Below are positions 1 through 7,347 of a DNA stretch of 64,000 bases, piece by piece. Position 1 is the first letter of the stretch. Each line of letters starts with the position of its first letter. The notes below the pieces were generated by a model that searched no databases, had not been told where the DNA came from, and saw only the letters and a list, made by a program, of their open reading frames with translations. The translations under genes and the position numbers were made by a program. Source of the stretch: a virus. The stretch lies in the IMG/VR virus record IMGVR_UViG_3300027763_000037, positions 1 to 64,000 of that record. One strand, written 5' to 3'.

Positions 1-279
1 TGGTGTTCTTAATGCACCAAATTTTTGACCGTTTAGATTTGAGTAGCCACCTGTAAGTCCAGATACTGTTAGCAATCTTGCTTCTCCTACTGGCCAATGA
101 TTAGTGACATTGGCTGGTGCTTGATCATACCACTCCATTGTGGAATATGTAAAATATGCACCAGCAAAAGTTCCTCCAGTTGCTGTTAGATCTACTGAAT
201 ATACTGTTCCTGCGCTGCCATTAATGTTACCTGAGCCTGTTACTGTTCCTGCTCCGAATATTCCTCTTGGTGCTACCAT
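1..279 (-). CDS. Partial virion structural protein (N-terminal fragment)
   Basis: The reading frame starts at ATG 279-277 and stays open to the window edge, giving the first 93 residues. The peptide opens MVAPRGIFGAGTVTG and is rich in Gly, Ala, Thr and Ser, with short beta-prone segments and no charged helices. That composition is typical of tail fibre or tail decoration proteins, and the tail genes at the other end of the window lie on the same strand. No specific family is recognised. The gene is truncated by the window edge, and its start is divergent from the promoter at 301-330. Confidence 0.6.
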   Translation of the reverse strand, partial: MVAPRGIFGAGTVTGSGNINGSAGTVYSVDLTATGGTFAGAYFTYSTMEWYDQAPANVTNHWPVGEARLLTVSGLTGGYSNLNGQKFGALRTP

Positions 280-300
280 AAGATTATTATATCACGGTAT

Positions 301-330
301 TTGACATTGAAGGGTGTGTGGGAGTATACT
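301..330 (+). promoter_or_regulatory. Sigma-70-type promoter, leaderless
   Basis: A perfect -35 TTGACA (301-306) is followed after 18 bases by -10 TATACT (325-330). Only six bases separate the -10 box from the ATG at 337, so the transcript should start at or next to the start codon. It drives the rightward accessory operon. Confidence 0.75.
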
Positions 331-336
331 TAGTAT

Positions 337-459
337 ATGAAAGAACCTAAGATTGCACAGATGGACTGGCGGAGCCTTGGTTATTGGCCTGTCTGGAAAA
401 ATGGAAAGAAAGTGTGGGTCCCTAAAGATGAACAACTTGACAACAATTCAGAAGACTAA
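337..459 (+). CDS. Hypothetical 40-aa protein, first gene of operon
   Basis: The 40-residue peptide begins MKEPKIAQMDWRSLGYWPVW and is rich in Trp and Lys. It has a start codon six bases after a consensus -10 box, so it is probably translated from a leaderless mRNA. It overlaps the next gene by 32 bases. No family is recognised. The promoter placement is the main evidence that it is real. Confidence 0.5.
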   Translation: MKEPKIAQMDWRSLGYWPVWKNGKKVWVPKDEQLDNNSED

Positions 460-730
460 TATCCTTCCATTACGATGGATAGGAAATTTCTGTGGGGAAT
501 ATGCTGGTAATCACCTTATTAAGGCTATTGATTTAGATGAGGAATTAGATAGTAACTTAGGTTTTCGTTATAAGTACCACGCAAAAATGTGGGTACTGCT
601 TAATAAACCTTATGAGTGGTGGGGCACATACTATCAACTTGATATAGAACAAATGAAAAAAGACTTAGAGGGTTCAGGGTGGGATGACTATGACGAGTTT
701 GGCAAAGCCTATTGGGATAAAGATGAGTAG
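428..730 (+). CDS. Hypothetical 100-aa protein
   Basis: The start at ATG 428 (MNNLTTIQKTNILPLRWIGN) is preferred over an upstream TTG because it sits after the end of the preceding small gene's conserved-looking part and gives a soluble, compact protein. The C-terminal half is acidic and aromatic, with EWWGTYYQLD and a WDDYDEF stretch. The stop overlaps the start of the next small gene (ATG 723), consistent with translational coupling. No family is recognised. Confidence 0.55.
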   Translation: MNNLTTIQKTNILPLRWIGNFCGEYAGNHLIKAIDLDEELDSNLGFRYKYHAKMWVLLNKPYEWWGTYYQLDIEQMKKDLEGSGWDDYDEFGKAYWDKDE

Positions 731-827
731 AATAATTATATGTCCAGTGTGTAAAAAAGAATGGGATTTGCGATGGGGAATTATGGCAAATGAATCATTA
801 TCAAACCACATGAAGGCTCACAAATGA
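723..827 (+). CDS. 34-aa C2H2-type zinc-finger peptide
   Basis: The peptide MSRIIICPVCKKEWDLRWGI continues to a SNHMKAH end. It has a CPVC pair followed by two His spaced four apart (H29 and H33), the arrangement of a single C2H2 zinc finger, so zinc binding is likely and nucleic-acid binding possible. It starts inside the end of the previous gene, and its stop overlaps the next start by ATGA. It is too short for most gene callers, but the coupled overlaps on both sides support it. Confidence 0.6.
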   Translation: MSRIIICPVCKKEWDLRWGIMANESLSNHMKAHK

Positions 828-1273
828 AACCAATAGCACATATCTACGATGTAGATGGAACTCTTGCTAACGTTGATCCTTTCTTGCATCATGTTCGTGG
901 TGAAAAAAGAGATTACGATGCGTTTCATTCTGCCTCCATTGATGCATTGCCTAACATAGAAGTTTTAGAGATGTTGAATAATTCTGTTAGTGATGGCTAT
1001 TCAGTTTTAATTGTTACATCCCGCAAAGAAAAGTACCGTGGACTAACATCCATGTGGCTTGCCAAGAACAATATTAGATCGCATGGCCTATTCATGAGAG
1101 CAGATGATGATAACAGGCCAGATTATGAAGTCAAGAAAGATATACTTGATAAGGTATCAGAACTTTGGAGTGTTGAGCATGCGGTAGATGATAATCCAAA
1201 CGTAATAAGACTTTGGGAAAATCACAATATCCCTACAACAAAGATAGGTACTTGGGATGGACAAAAGGGATAG
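824..1273 (+). CDS. HAD-superfamily phosphatase (polynucleotide 3'-phosphatase-like)
   Basis: The 149-aa protein carries the HAD motif I DxDGT at residues 9-13 (YDVDGTLA), motif II in IVTSRK near residue 66, and an acidic motif IV in HAVDDNPN near residue 125. The size and layout match the stand-alone phosphatase domain related to the C-terminal half of T4 polynucleotide kinase, which removes 3'-phosphates from nucleic acid ends. A role in nucleic acid repair or in nucleotide dephosphorylation is therefore likely; the substrate is inferred. No kinase domain is attached. It is ATGA-coupled to the zinc-finger peptide. Confidence 0.8.
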   Translation: MKPIAHIYDVDGTLANVDPFLHHVRGEKRDYDAFHSASIDALPNIEVLEMLNNSVSDGYSVLIVTSRKEKYRGLTSMWLAKNNIRSHGLFMRADDDNRPDYEVKKDILDKVSELWSVEHAVDDNPNVIRLWENHNIPTTKIGTWDGQKG

Positions 1274-1461
1274 TGAAACAAACAAACGACAAAGACTCTT
1301 TACATAAACAAAACAGGGCTGAAAGAAATACTCAAAGAATTAAAGCAAAACCTAAAATGTCAAAGCAAGAAAGAATAGAGCAACGTATTCGTGAAGATAT
1401 AATTAGAACATCTCTAAATGAAATGGTTAAAGAAATTAATAACAAAGAGGCTAAGCAATAA
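1273..1461 (+). CDS. Basic 62-aa hypothetical protein, GTG start
   Basis: A GTG at 1273 shares its G with the TAG stop of the phosphatase gene, the usual sign of translational coupling. The product is strongly charged (Lys, Arg, Gln, Glu) and predicted to be almost entirely helical, with a segment MSKQERIEQRIREDIIR. No family is recognised. Its 3' end overlaps the convergent sulfotransferase-like gene by 11 bases. Confidence 0.5.
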   Translation: MKQTNDKDSLHKQNRAERNTQRIKAKPKMSKQERIEQRIREDIIRTSLNEMVKEINNKEAKQ

Positions 1462-2071
1462 ATTTGTAATACTTACTGTATGTTTCTTGTATATCTTTGT
1501 GTGATTTAAGATACTTAACAATAGACTCGTAAGCGTCTGTTTTTGTGTGTGATTCAATTTGATTATGTATGTGAGAAGTCTTTATGTTTTCTTCTGCTAC
1601 CCCAGATTTTTTAAGAATATTTTTACAGAACAAGACAGGGTTATTTTCTAAATCAGAATATTTAACTTTAATAATTTTATTATTCAACTCAAGGCAATTA
1701 AGATAAGAATTGTATATCATTATTTGGTTATCTATAAAATTATTTTCACGAATACTTAGATTACTACCACTTTTAATCTGATCTTCATTTACTATAGACT
1801 TTCCTTCAATAACTCTTCCAACATGTCCAGAGAACCATCTATCAACATTATGAGAGATAGAGTCTATAGGATCTCTCAAAATGAAGTATGAATCTACATC
1901 TAAACCAAAGTCAGATAAAAGCATTATTGCTTCATGCTTCCATATTATCCATGAGTTGCCTTCTGGCATGTGATGATAATTCTCAGTTTGAGAATCTTTT
2001 ACCATACGAACACACATATCTGCTACAGACCATGCCCCAGAATTTGGGTAAGAATTAATTAATATTTTCAT
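1451..2071 (-). CDS. Sulfotransferase-like P-loop protein
   Basis: The 206-aa protein starts with a 5'-phosphosulfate-binding-type loop, SYPNSGAWSVAD (residues 7-18), and has a matching 3'-phosphate-binding motif, ILRDPIDSISH, near residue 65. These two blocks define PAPS-dependent sulfotransferases. A basic DNA-repair or kinase role is not supported. Two further genes of this type lie at 2108 and 4876, and a gene with an APS-kinase domain lies at 17619. The acceptor is unknown, with glycan or protein hydroxyls most likely. The start lies six bases from a TACAAT -10 box. Confidence 0.75.
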   Translation of the reverse strand: MKILINSYPNSGAWSVADMCVRMVKDSQTENYHHMPEGNSWIIWKHEAIMLLSDFGLDVDSYFILRDPIDSISHNVDRWFSGHVGRVIEGKSIVNEDQIKSGSNLSIRENNFIDNQIMIYNSYLNCLELNNKIIKVKYSDLENNPVLFCKNILKKSGVAEENIKTSHIHNQIESHTKTDAYESIVKYLKSHKDIQETYSKYYKFIA

Positions 2072-2101
2072 ATATACATTGTATCAGTAGTAGTGTATAC
2101 T
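2072..2101. promoter_or_regulatory. Divergent pair of leaderless promoters
   Basis: On the minus strand TACAAT (2083-2078) lies six bases before the ATG at 2071. On the plus strand TATACT (2096-2101) lies six bases before the ATG at 2108. The two sulfotransferase-like genes are thus expressed back to back from overlapping control DNA, each probably leaderless. Confidence 0.6.
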
Positions 2102-2107
2102 AATTAT

Positions 2108-2635
2108 ATGCCTGTCGATTCAATTTATTTTTCAAACTATACAAGGTCTGGCCTTGCTTTTATGCAATATTTAATAACTCTTTGCCCAAATCTTCCTATG
2201 GGTCATGCCAGTCACGGAATTCAAACACGTCGGAGAACAATGACTGTTATAAGAAACCCTATGGATGTATGTGCATCATCAATTATAAATAATTATGATA
2301 ATTGTCAGGATATTAATCAAACTATTAAAGAAGAAGAACGCAAATATATAAAATTTTACAAAGAATTATTAAAACAAGATGATCTTATTGTTATAGATTT
2401 TAATGATCTTGTAGGCAGGCCAGAAGAAACTATGAAGTCTATTCACAAACTTTTAGATTTGCCGTTTTTAATGTATGATCGTGATAAAGATATGACATTT
2501 AATGAAGATGGTCACCTTCATACATCTAAAACACATCCTGAATATGATAGAATTAAGGATGCAGTTTATCAGATTACTCATACAAAGTCTTTAGAAATAT
2601 ATAAACAAACATTAGAAAGAGGGTTAAGAGTATGA
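2108..2635 (+). CDS. Sulfotransferase-like P-loop protein
   Basis: The 175-aa product has SNYTRSGLAFMQ near its N terminus, equivalent to the PRSGTTWLQ loop that binds the 5'-phosphosulfate, and VIRNPMDVCASSI, equivalent to the 3'-phosphate motif of PAPS-dependent sulfotransferases. It is shorter than cellular enzymes (about 250-300 aa), as are its two neighbours. ATG 2108 is preferred to a GTG at 2093 because the GTG lies just upstream of the -10 box. The next gene starts in its stop codon (TATGA). Confidence 0.75.
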   Translation: MPVDSIYFSNYTRSGLAFMQYLITLCPNLPMGHASHGIQTRRRTMTVIRNPMDVCASSIINNYDNCQDINQTIKEEERKYIKFYKELLKQDDLIVIDFNDLVGRPEETMKSIHKLLDLPFLMYDRDKDMTFNEDGHLHTSKTHPEYDRIKDAVYQITHTKSLEIYKQTLERGLRV

Positions 2636-2727
2636 TAGTAGCACTAATAACATTTGCAGTAGGTTATATAGCCTGCTATTTTGTTATGACTTTTGGAATA
2701 AATAATGATAAGGAGAAAGATCAATGA
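2632..2727 (+). CDS. 31-aa single-pass membrane peptide
   Basis: MIVALITFAVGYIACYFVMT forms one hydrophobic helix followed by a charged tail, NNDKEKDQ. It overlaps the gene before by four bases and the CDGSH gene after by four bases. An AAGGAGA ribosome site for the next gene lies in its 3' end. A membrane role is clear; its function is not. Confidence 0.55.
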   Translation: MIVALITFAVGYIACYFVMTFGINNDKEKDQ

Positions 2728-2909
2728 GTCTATGTACATGTGGATACTCCACTGACTACCCAGATTGTAATGGAACACACAGAGCAGTAAGAAGGCTAAG
2801 AGAAGAGATTGCCCAGGCTATTGAGGCTATAGACATAGAGTCTTCAGTAACAAACGCCGTGGGCACAAAAATCTTAGCAGCAAAGATAGCAAGAAATCAA
2901 AATGATTAA
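2724..2909 (+). CDS. CDGSH-type iron-sulfur peptide
   Basis: The 61-aa protein has the spacing CxCxxSxxxPxCNGTH at residues 4-19. This matches the CDGSH signature (C-X-C-X2-[ST]-X3-P-X-C-D-G-[SAT]-H) at every position except Asn in place of Asp. In that family three Cys and one His bind a redox-active 2Fe-2S cluster. The rest is a charged helix that could dimerise or contact a partner. It is coupled to a membrane peptide upstream and an SGNH operon downstream. Redox sensing or electron supply are possible roles; neither is shown. Confidence 0.7.
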   Translation: MSLCTCGYSTDYPDCNGTHRAVRRLREEIAQAIEAIDIESSVTNAVGTKILAAKIARNQND

Positions 2910-2979
2910 TAGGATTATTTTTATAATAAAACAAAAGATTAAAAATAAAAAAATAAAAAAGGCAAAAAGAATATACTAA
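2902..2979 (+). CDS. 25-aa strongly basic peptide before SGNH gene
   Basis: MINRIIFIIKQKIKNKKIKK is followed by AKRIY, with 11 Lys/Arg in 25 residues. Its TAA overlaps the ATG of the SGNH hydrolase at 2979. A very similar peptide lies at 8976, directly after another SGNH hydrolase gene. It may be a leader peptide coupling translation, or a functional cationic helix. The recurrence next to the same enzyme family supports it being real. Confidence 0.45.
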   Translation: MINRIIFIIKQKIKNKKIKKAKRIY

Positions 2980-3881
2980 TGTCTTATGATGCTTTTAATG
3001 TAGAACTTAATCCATCAAAATTAATATATGGGCTTATGCAGCCACCCCATGACTATGTAAGTGATAAGTATAGTTATACTGTTAACAAAGATGGTTTTAG
3101 ATCTGTAGACTTTTTAACTAAGCCCCCGATAATTACCCTGGGATGCTCTATTACGTTCGGCACAGGGCTACCAGAAGGCTTTAATTGGCCATCACAGTTG
3201 CAGTCTTTGCTGGGCAAAGACAAGATGATTGGTAATCTTGGAGATCATGGATCATCAATAATGAAAAATATATCTCAGTTCTTTTCATTTGTAAAAAAAT
3301 ATAATTATCTTCCAGAATATCTTTTGTGTAACTTTCCAGACTTTCAAAGATTTTATTTTATTAATAAAAACTTAAATAATATGGAAAATCTTTTCTGGTT
3401 AAAAGAAAGCATAAAGACTAAGGGCACAGCGCCATTTGAATGGGATAAGATAGTTCCTTCTCAGTGGATTAATTGGTCTAACCTTGATCACATTAAAATG
3501 TTAGAGCAGTTTTGTTATTTTAATAACATAAAACTAATATGGACGACATGGTCTGATAATATTCCTGACGAACTTGAAGACTGTTTTGCTAAAGATTTTA
3601 TCTTTTATAAAAAAGATCCAACCAGAGAACTGTTTCCAAATGATTTTGAGTTTAACTTTGCAGTTGACAAGATAGATAATTTAAGAACTCATTACGCAAT
3701 TATAGATTCTAAATTAGATTGTCATAGTCAGGTTAGGGACAAAAATCAAGATGTATTTGATTTTGGATATGATCATGGAAATATTAATCCTCCATTTCAT
3801 CCACACCCTGGGTCGCATAGGCATGCACATTGGGCAGACTTTTTTTACAAAGAAATGGAGGGTATGACTAATGGCAATTAA
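2979..3881 (+). CDS. SGNH/GDSL-family hydrolase or acyl-esterase
   Basis: The 300-aa protein has the block I nucleophile motif LGCSITFGTGLP (Ser57), a block II region NLGDHGSSI, and a C-terminal HPHPGSHRHAHWAD segment that can supply the catalytic His. These are hallmarks of SGNH hydrolases, which add or remove acyl groups on sugars and proteins. It shares the upstream NKDGFRS segment with three other copies in this window (8045, 21208, 26640). No signal peptide is seen, so it acts in the cytoplasm or in the virion. It overlaps the glycosyltransferase gene after it by 11 bases. Confidence 0.8.
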   Translation: MSYDAFNVELNPSKLIYGLMQPPHDYVSDKYSYTVNKDGFRSVDFLTKPPIITLGCSITFGTGLPEGFNWPSQLQSLLGKDKMIGNLGDHGSSIMKNISQFFSFVKKYNYLPEYLLCNFPDFQRFYFINKNLNNMENLFWLKESIKTKGTAPFEWDKIVPSQWINWSNLDHIKMLEQFCYFNNIKLIWTTWSDNIPDELEDCFAKDFIFYKKDPTRELFPNDFEFNFAVDKIDNLRTHYAIIDSKLDCHSQVRDKNQDVFDFGYDHGNINPPFHPHPGSHRHAHWADFFYKEMEGMTNGN

Positions 3882-4614
3882 AGAAGAATATATTCCTGAT
3901 GGTATTGGGGCACAGTTATTTAGAAAGATTGTTGTAAAGTCTTATGCCGATGCCATTGGAGAAGAGTATTACAATGATCCTATTAAAGATTTTTTAATAC
4001 ATGAATCTGATAACATAAAAACAGAAGATGAAAAAAATAAAATTATAGAACAGTTTAACAATCTTATATCACACACAAATTCTAAAGATATGAATTATGA
4101 TATTAAAGAAATTAGTACAAATGAAATTAATTCTTCAATGCTTACTAACTTTAATTTTTTAAATATTGAAACAATTAAAGAAAATAGAATTGTCATACAT
4201 ATTAGAAGAGGAAATGTCATACCAACGAACCCTCGCTGGATAGATGAAGAAAGATATGTAGAACTTATAGAGAACATAGATAATATTTCAAAACTTTTTT
4301 CATTAGAAAACCCAGACATATTTATTTTGACAGATTCTCCAGTTAATACAAATAAGTTTAAGCCATATGAAAAACAAGATGATTACTGGAAACAAGAACA
4401 TCTTGTTGCTGATAGCAATGGAGAATATCCCTTAACATCAATTAATCCTGATAACTTTCCTAATGTTAAGATAATAAATAACATGGGTACGTATGAGTCA
4501 TTTCTTTTTATGCTTAACTCAGCAGTTATAGTTCCATCTTGGTCAGCATTTAGTAAAGCAGCATCATTGTTAACAAAGAATTCTTATGTTGACATCTTTG
4601 GCGTATTAGGATAG
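3871..4614 (+). CDS. Fucosyltransferase-like glycosyltransferase
   Basis: The 247-aa protein resembles the alpha-1,2/O-fucosyltransferase fold. It has an N-terminal DGIGAQLF segment like the GGLGNQ of GT11 enzymes, the donor-phosphate motif IVIHIRRGN (family HxRRGD), FILTDSP, and a C-terminal SWSAFSKAASLL like the family's NSSFSWW region. A GDP-sugar donor is therefore likely. The N-terminal segment is shorter than in cellular GT11 proteins. It directly follows and overlaps an SGNH hydrolase, pointing to a shared glycan substrate. Family assignment is by motifs only. Confidence 0.65.
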   Translation: MAIKEEYIPDGIGAQLFRKIVVKSYADAIGEEYYNDPIKDFLIHESDNIKTEDEKNKIIEQFNNLISHTNSKDMNYDIKEISTNEINSSMLTNFNFLNIETIKENRIVIHIRRGNVIPTNPRWIDEERYVELIENIDNISKLFSLENPDIFILTDSPVNTNKFKPYEKQDDYWKQEHLVADSNGEYPLTSINPDNFPNVKIINNMGTYESFLFMLNSAVIVPSWSAFSKAASLLTKNSYVDIFGVLG

Positions 4615-4627
4615 ACTTAGTCTATAA

Positions 4628-4702
4628 GCACCAGTAGCCAAGTTGGTTAAGGCACCGAACTCATAATTCGGCTATTCGTAGGTTCAAGTCCTACCTGGTG
4701 TA
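4628..4702 (+). tRNA. tRNA with CAT anticodon (Met or Ile2)
   Basis: A cloverleaf folds with acceptor GCACCAG/CTGGTGT (first pair G-U), D-stem GCC/GGC, anticodon stem CCGAA/TTCGG with loop CTCATAA, and T-arm GTAGG/CCTAC around TTCAAGT. The anticodon is CAT. It could be elongator Met or lysidine-modified Ile(AUA); the first pair is not the C-A mismatch of initiator tRNA. No CCA is encoded. Confidence 0.85.
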
Positions 4703-4706
4703 CAAA

Positions 4707-4780
4707 GCGAGTGTTGCATAATGGTAGTGCATCATCCTTCCAAGTTGATTGTGCCAGTTCGATTCTGGTCACTCGCTCCA
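4707..4780 (+). tRNA. tRNA-Gly(TCC)
   Basis: Acceptor GCGAGTG/CACTCGC, D-stem GCA/TGC, anticodon loop CTTCCAA (anticodon TCC), and T-arm CCAG/CTGG around TTCGATT. The 3' CCA is encoded. One T-T mismatch interrupts the anticodon stem. It reads GGA, a codon that is frequent in this AT-rich genome. Confidence 0.85.
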
Positions 4781-4781
4781 T

Positions 4782-4857
4782 ACCTCTGTAGTTCAGTGGA
4801 CAGAACGATGGACTTCTAAGCCATGCGTCGCAAGTTCGATTCTTGCCAGGGGTACCA
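4782..4857 (+). tRNA. tRNA-Arg(TCT)
   Basis: Acceptor ACCTCTG/CAGGGGT, D-stem GTTC/GAAC, anticodon loop CTTCTAA (anticodon TCT), T-arm GCAAG/CTTGC, and encoded CCA. It decodes AGA, the Arg codon that dominates the phage genes here and tends to be rare in many actinobacterial hosts. Confidence 0.88.
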
Positions 4858-4861
4858 GTGG

Positions 4862-4867
4862 TATAAT
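4862..4867 (+). promoter_or_regulatory. -10 box TATAAT
   Basis: TATAAT lies eight bases before the ATG at 4876, directly after the tRNA cluster. It predicts a leaderless or near-leaderless mRNA. No good -35 is visible, as the region upstream is tRNA. Confidence 0.5.
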
Positions 4868-4875
4868 TAAATTAT

Positions 4876-5424
4876 ATGAAACTTTTGCTTGCTACCTATC
4901 CAAGAACTGGACAACATTTATTGCGTGATCATATATCACAAAAATTAAATGTTGAACTTGACCATACTCATGACTGCAGAATTAACACCTATGACAAAAT
5001 GATAACAATTGCCAGAGATCCAAAAGAGGCTATAGCGTCTTGGATGGCAATGGAACTACATCATGAAGATATTGAACCAACAAGAAAACCTCAGCCATTA
5101 GAGTTTTATGCTAAATCTGCTTCTGTTGAACATATTATTTTTCATAAATATGCAATAAGAAGTGCTTCAGAAGTCTTTGATTACACTCTTTTGAATAGCC
5201 ACATGGACAGTATCATTGATAAAATAAGTAAAAAGTTTAACATAGAAAAAACAAATGCAGAGTATGTAAATAGAATATCAGATACAAAAGGTAAGAAACA
5301 TATAGTAAGCAGTCAAAAAACAAAACATTACGAAGAAATTAAAAATTTTTTAAACTCATATGATTTATCAGAAAATTATAAGTTATATCAAGAATTATAT
5401 TCAATGTGTGCTGACTTAGGTTAA
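4876..5424 (+). CDS. Sulfotransferase-like P-loop protein
   Basis: The third sulfotransferase-like gene, 182 aa. ATYPRTGQHLLRD (residues 6-18) matches the 5'-phosphosulfate loop and TIARDPKEAIASW the 3'-phosphate motif. The distance between the two motifs is short, as in the copies at 1451 and 2108. The C-terminal half is helical and Lys-rich, and contains a segment TKGKKHIVSSQK that could hold the PAPS-binding RKG equivalent. It is separated from the operon before it by the tRNAs and ends in a nine-base overlap with the convergent GlcNAc transferase. Confidence 0.75.
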   Translation: MKLLLATYPRTGQHLLRDHISQKLNVELDHTHDCRINTYDKMITIARDPKEAIASWMAMELHHEDIEPTRKPQPLEFYAKSASVEHIIFHKYAIRSASEVFDYTLLNSHMDSIIDKISKKFNIEKTNAEYVNRISDTKGKKHIVSSQKTKHYEEIKNFLNSYDLSENYKLYQELYSMCADLG

Positions 5425-6528
5425 CTCTTTCCAATTAAAATCATAATTGTTTTTGTCTAAAATTGGGTAAGATTCATTATTGTTAATTCTTTTTTCATAC
5501 CAATCCTTTGCTTTTTTAAATAGTTCTGCCATATCAAACTCATTAAAATACTCTTCTGCAGATCTTGTTGCATGAGGCATAGAGTATCTATTCTTTTCAT
5601 CTAAACAAAAAAACCTATCAGCATGCTGTCTTTCAATAGTATCGTTGCCACAAAACTTTCCTCTAAAATATTTTACTGGGTACTTGCTATTATAAACTGT
5701 TTGATTATAATCAAAGTTATCATGACCAAGGTAGTGCTCAACTATGTTTGCATAGACATCCCATCCTGACATATAAGTGTATAAACTATCTATCATTTCT
5801 TCAGAAACAAATTGAGATCGAGAATCAAAGAGTGTATCTTCTATATATTCTTTTCTTGCAAATATGAAATTGCCTCCAACAAAACCAGTTCTTATGTATC
5901 TGTCATCAATTAGTTTTGCATCAGACAAAGGGTATTCTTTTGCTACCTGATTCATATTATCAAGCAATTCCCATCTTCTGTCTTCATCTAAAAGTATTGA
6001 TTTCTTTTCTGTAAACCTTGCATTCCATGCAAAACTTACACCATCCCTGTCTATCAAAGCATCTCCAGGATATTGATTTGTTTGTTGTGATATTATGACT
6101 TTCCCAGACTTAGATGCTTTGCTTAGTATTCTCAAGTCATTTTTTAATTTTGTGTCCCATCCCTCACAGAAGTGTGTATGAGAGTCTATTTGTAAAAAGT
6201 ATTCTTGAAATGTCATTAACTTTCTTAATACGTGCCTTATTCTAACAGTTCCAGGACGATTTTCTGCTGCACAATAAATTTTTATTATTTTTTGTGGATC
6301 TATAAACGATACATCTGGTATTTCTATTTTTTCATACTGCAGAGCAATACCAAAATATATCTTATCTGGGTTATCTGCATTGTCGATGATAGATTTAATA
6401 GTTCTAATAAGATATTGGTCATCATAAGAGGCTACGGATATATATATTGTGTCAGGTATTACAGACAAAGATTCTAAGATAGGAACTTCTCTTGTGTCTA
6501 TAATGTATGGATCTTCTACATATTCCAT
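5416..6528 (-). CDS. Skp1-type GlcNAc transferase (PF11397-like)
   Basis: The 370-aa protein follows the pattern of the GlcNAc family that contains Skp1 hydroxyproline N-acetylglucosaminyltransferase: IYISVASYDDQYLIRTIKS near residue 29, a GIAL segment, a basic ENRPGTVRIRH donor segment, and YFLQIDSHTHFCEGWD near residue 110. The DSH-type metal motif and the following GWD are characteristic. Such enzymes transfer GlcNAc from UDP-GlcNAc to a hydroxyproline or other acceptor. Prolyl-hydroxylase-like genes in the same window make hydroxyproline a plausible acceptor. No signal or membrane segment is present, so it acts in the cytoplasm. Confidence 0.78.
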   Translation of the reverse strand: MEYVEDPYIIDTREVPILESLSVIPDTIYISVASYDDQYLIRTIKSIIDNADNPDKIYFGIALQYEKIEIPDVSFIDPQKIIKIYCAAENRPGTVRIRHVLRKLMTFQEYFLQIDSHTHFCEGWDTKLKNDLRILSKASKSGKVIISQQTNQYPGDALIDRDGVSFAWNARFTEKKSILLDEDRRWELLDNMNQVAKEYPLSDAKLIDDRYIRTGFVGGNFIFARKEYIEDTLFDSRSQFVSEEMIDSLYTYMSGWDVYANIVEHYLGHDNFDYNQTVYNSKYPVKYFRGKFCGNDTIERQHADRFFCLDEKNRYSMPHATRSAEEYFNEFDMAELFKKAKDWYEKRINNNESYPILDKNNYDFNWKELT

Positions 6529-6531
6529 AAT

Positions 6532-7296
6532 TTAGTTTTGTTTGCCTTTAGACACAACCGTAACGACTGCATGTTCATCAAAAAGATGCTCTACAAGATC
6601 TTCTTCAAGTTGTCTAATTACTTGACTATACTTTCCATGAACAATATTTTGGTTTTGCAATCCGCCGTTTATTACTAAGCAAACCTCTCTATCCTCATTA
6701 AAAATTTCTAACATTTCTTTTAATAGTTCTAATATATTATATCTATAGTGAAGCAAAACAAGAAGTTCTTTAATATCTTTTATTCTTTCCAGAGTTTCAA
6801 TTTCTTTTTGTGCTGCATCATTTTCAATAACGATTCCTTCTTCAATAGATGCACGAGTTGCATCATTTGCAAAAAATTCTTTTAGCATGTAGCCAGCCTC
6901 TCCAGACTCCATAGCAGAAAGAGCAATTGCTAATGGCGCTGCAGATGGGCCAGCAACAATAGAAACTTCATATCCTTCTGACCTGACTTTTCTTATAAGA
7001 GATGATCCTGGGTCTGCAATTCCTGGATAGCCCATATGCAATAACAGCATTGTATTCTTACCAGAATCAAGAATTTCTTTTGTTTTTGAGAATTGTTCCT
7101 CAAGTGTATAATCAAGAAAAACATCATAGTTTATTTTGTTTTGTATGTTTAGATTGGTCATATCTTTTAGCAATTGGTCTTCATGCTCTACCCATACAAA
7201 CTCTCCAGACTTTAGATAGTCCAGCACCTTTTGTGGTGTATCTGTTGGGTCTGTTAGATGATTGCAACCTATTATAAAAGTGCCGTTTTTATTCAT
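6532..7296 (-). CDS. RsmI-like tetrapyrrole-methylase-fold methyltransferase
   Basis: The 254-aa protein has the central signature of RsmI, the enzyme that 2'-O-methylates 16S rRNA C1402: LLLHMGYPGIADPGSSLIRK followed by VRSEGYEVSIVAGPSAAPLAIAL. This segment forms the SAM site of the tetrapyrrole-methylase fold. The N-terminal part, TFIIGCNHLTDPTD, is weaker than the usual GTPIGNL. The C-terminal half does not match RsmI clearly. Ribosome modification during infection is possible, as is a different small-molecule substrate. Its ATG is six bases from a TACAAT box. Confidence 0.7.
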   Translation of the reverse strand: MNKNGTFIIGCNHLTDPTDTPQKVLDYLKSGEFVWVEHEDQLLKDMTNLNIQNKINYDVFLDYTLEEQFSKTKEILDSGKNTMLLLHMGYPGIADPGSSLIRKVRSEGYEVSIVAGPSAAPLAIALSAMESGEAGYMLKEFFANDATRASIEEGIVIENDAAQKEIETLERIKDIKELLVLLHYRYNILELLKEMLEIFNEDREVCLVINGGLQNQNIVHGKYSQVIRQLEEDLVEHLFDEHAVVTVVSKGKQN

Positions 7297-7324
7297 AAGA
7301 TAATTGTAGCATATGGTGTATAAT
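7297..7324. promoter_or_regulatory. Divergent promoters between methyltransferase genes
   Basis: Minus strand: TACAAT (7308-7303), six bases before ATG 7296, predicting a leaderless transcript. Plus strand: TATAAT (7319-7324), with a short leader containing a GATAGGG ribosome site ahead of ATG 7348. Confidence 0.55.
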
Positions 7325-7347
7325 TATAGTCTACAGATAGGGTCTAA

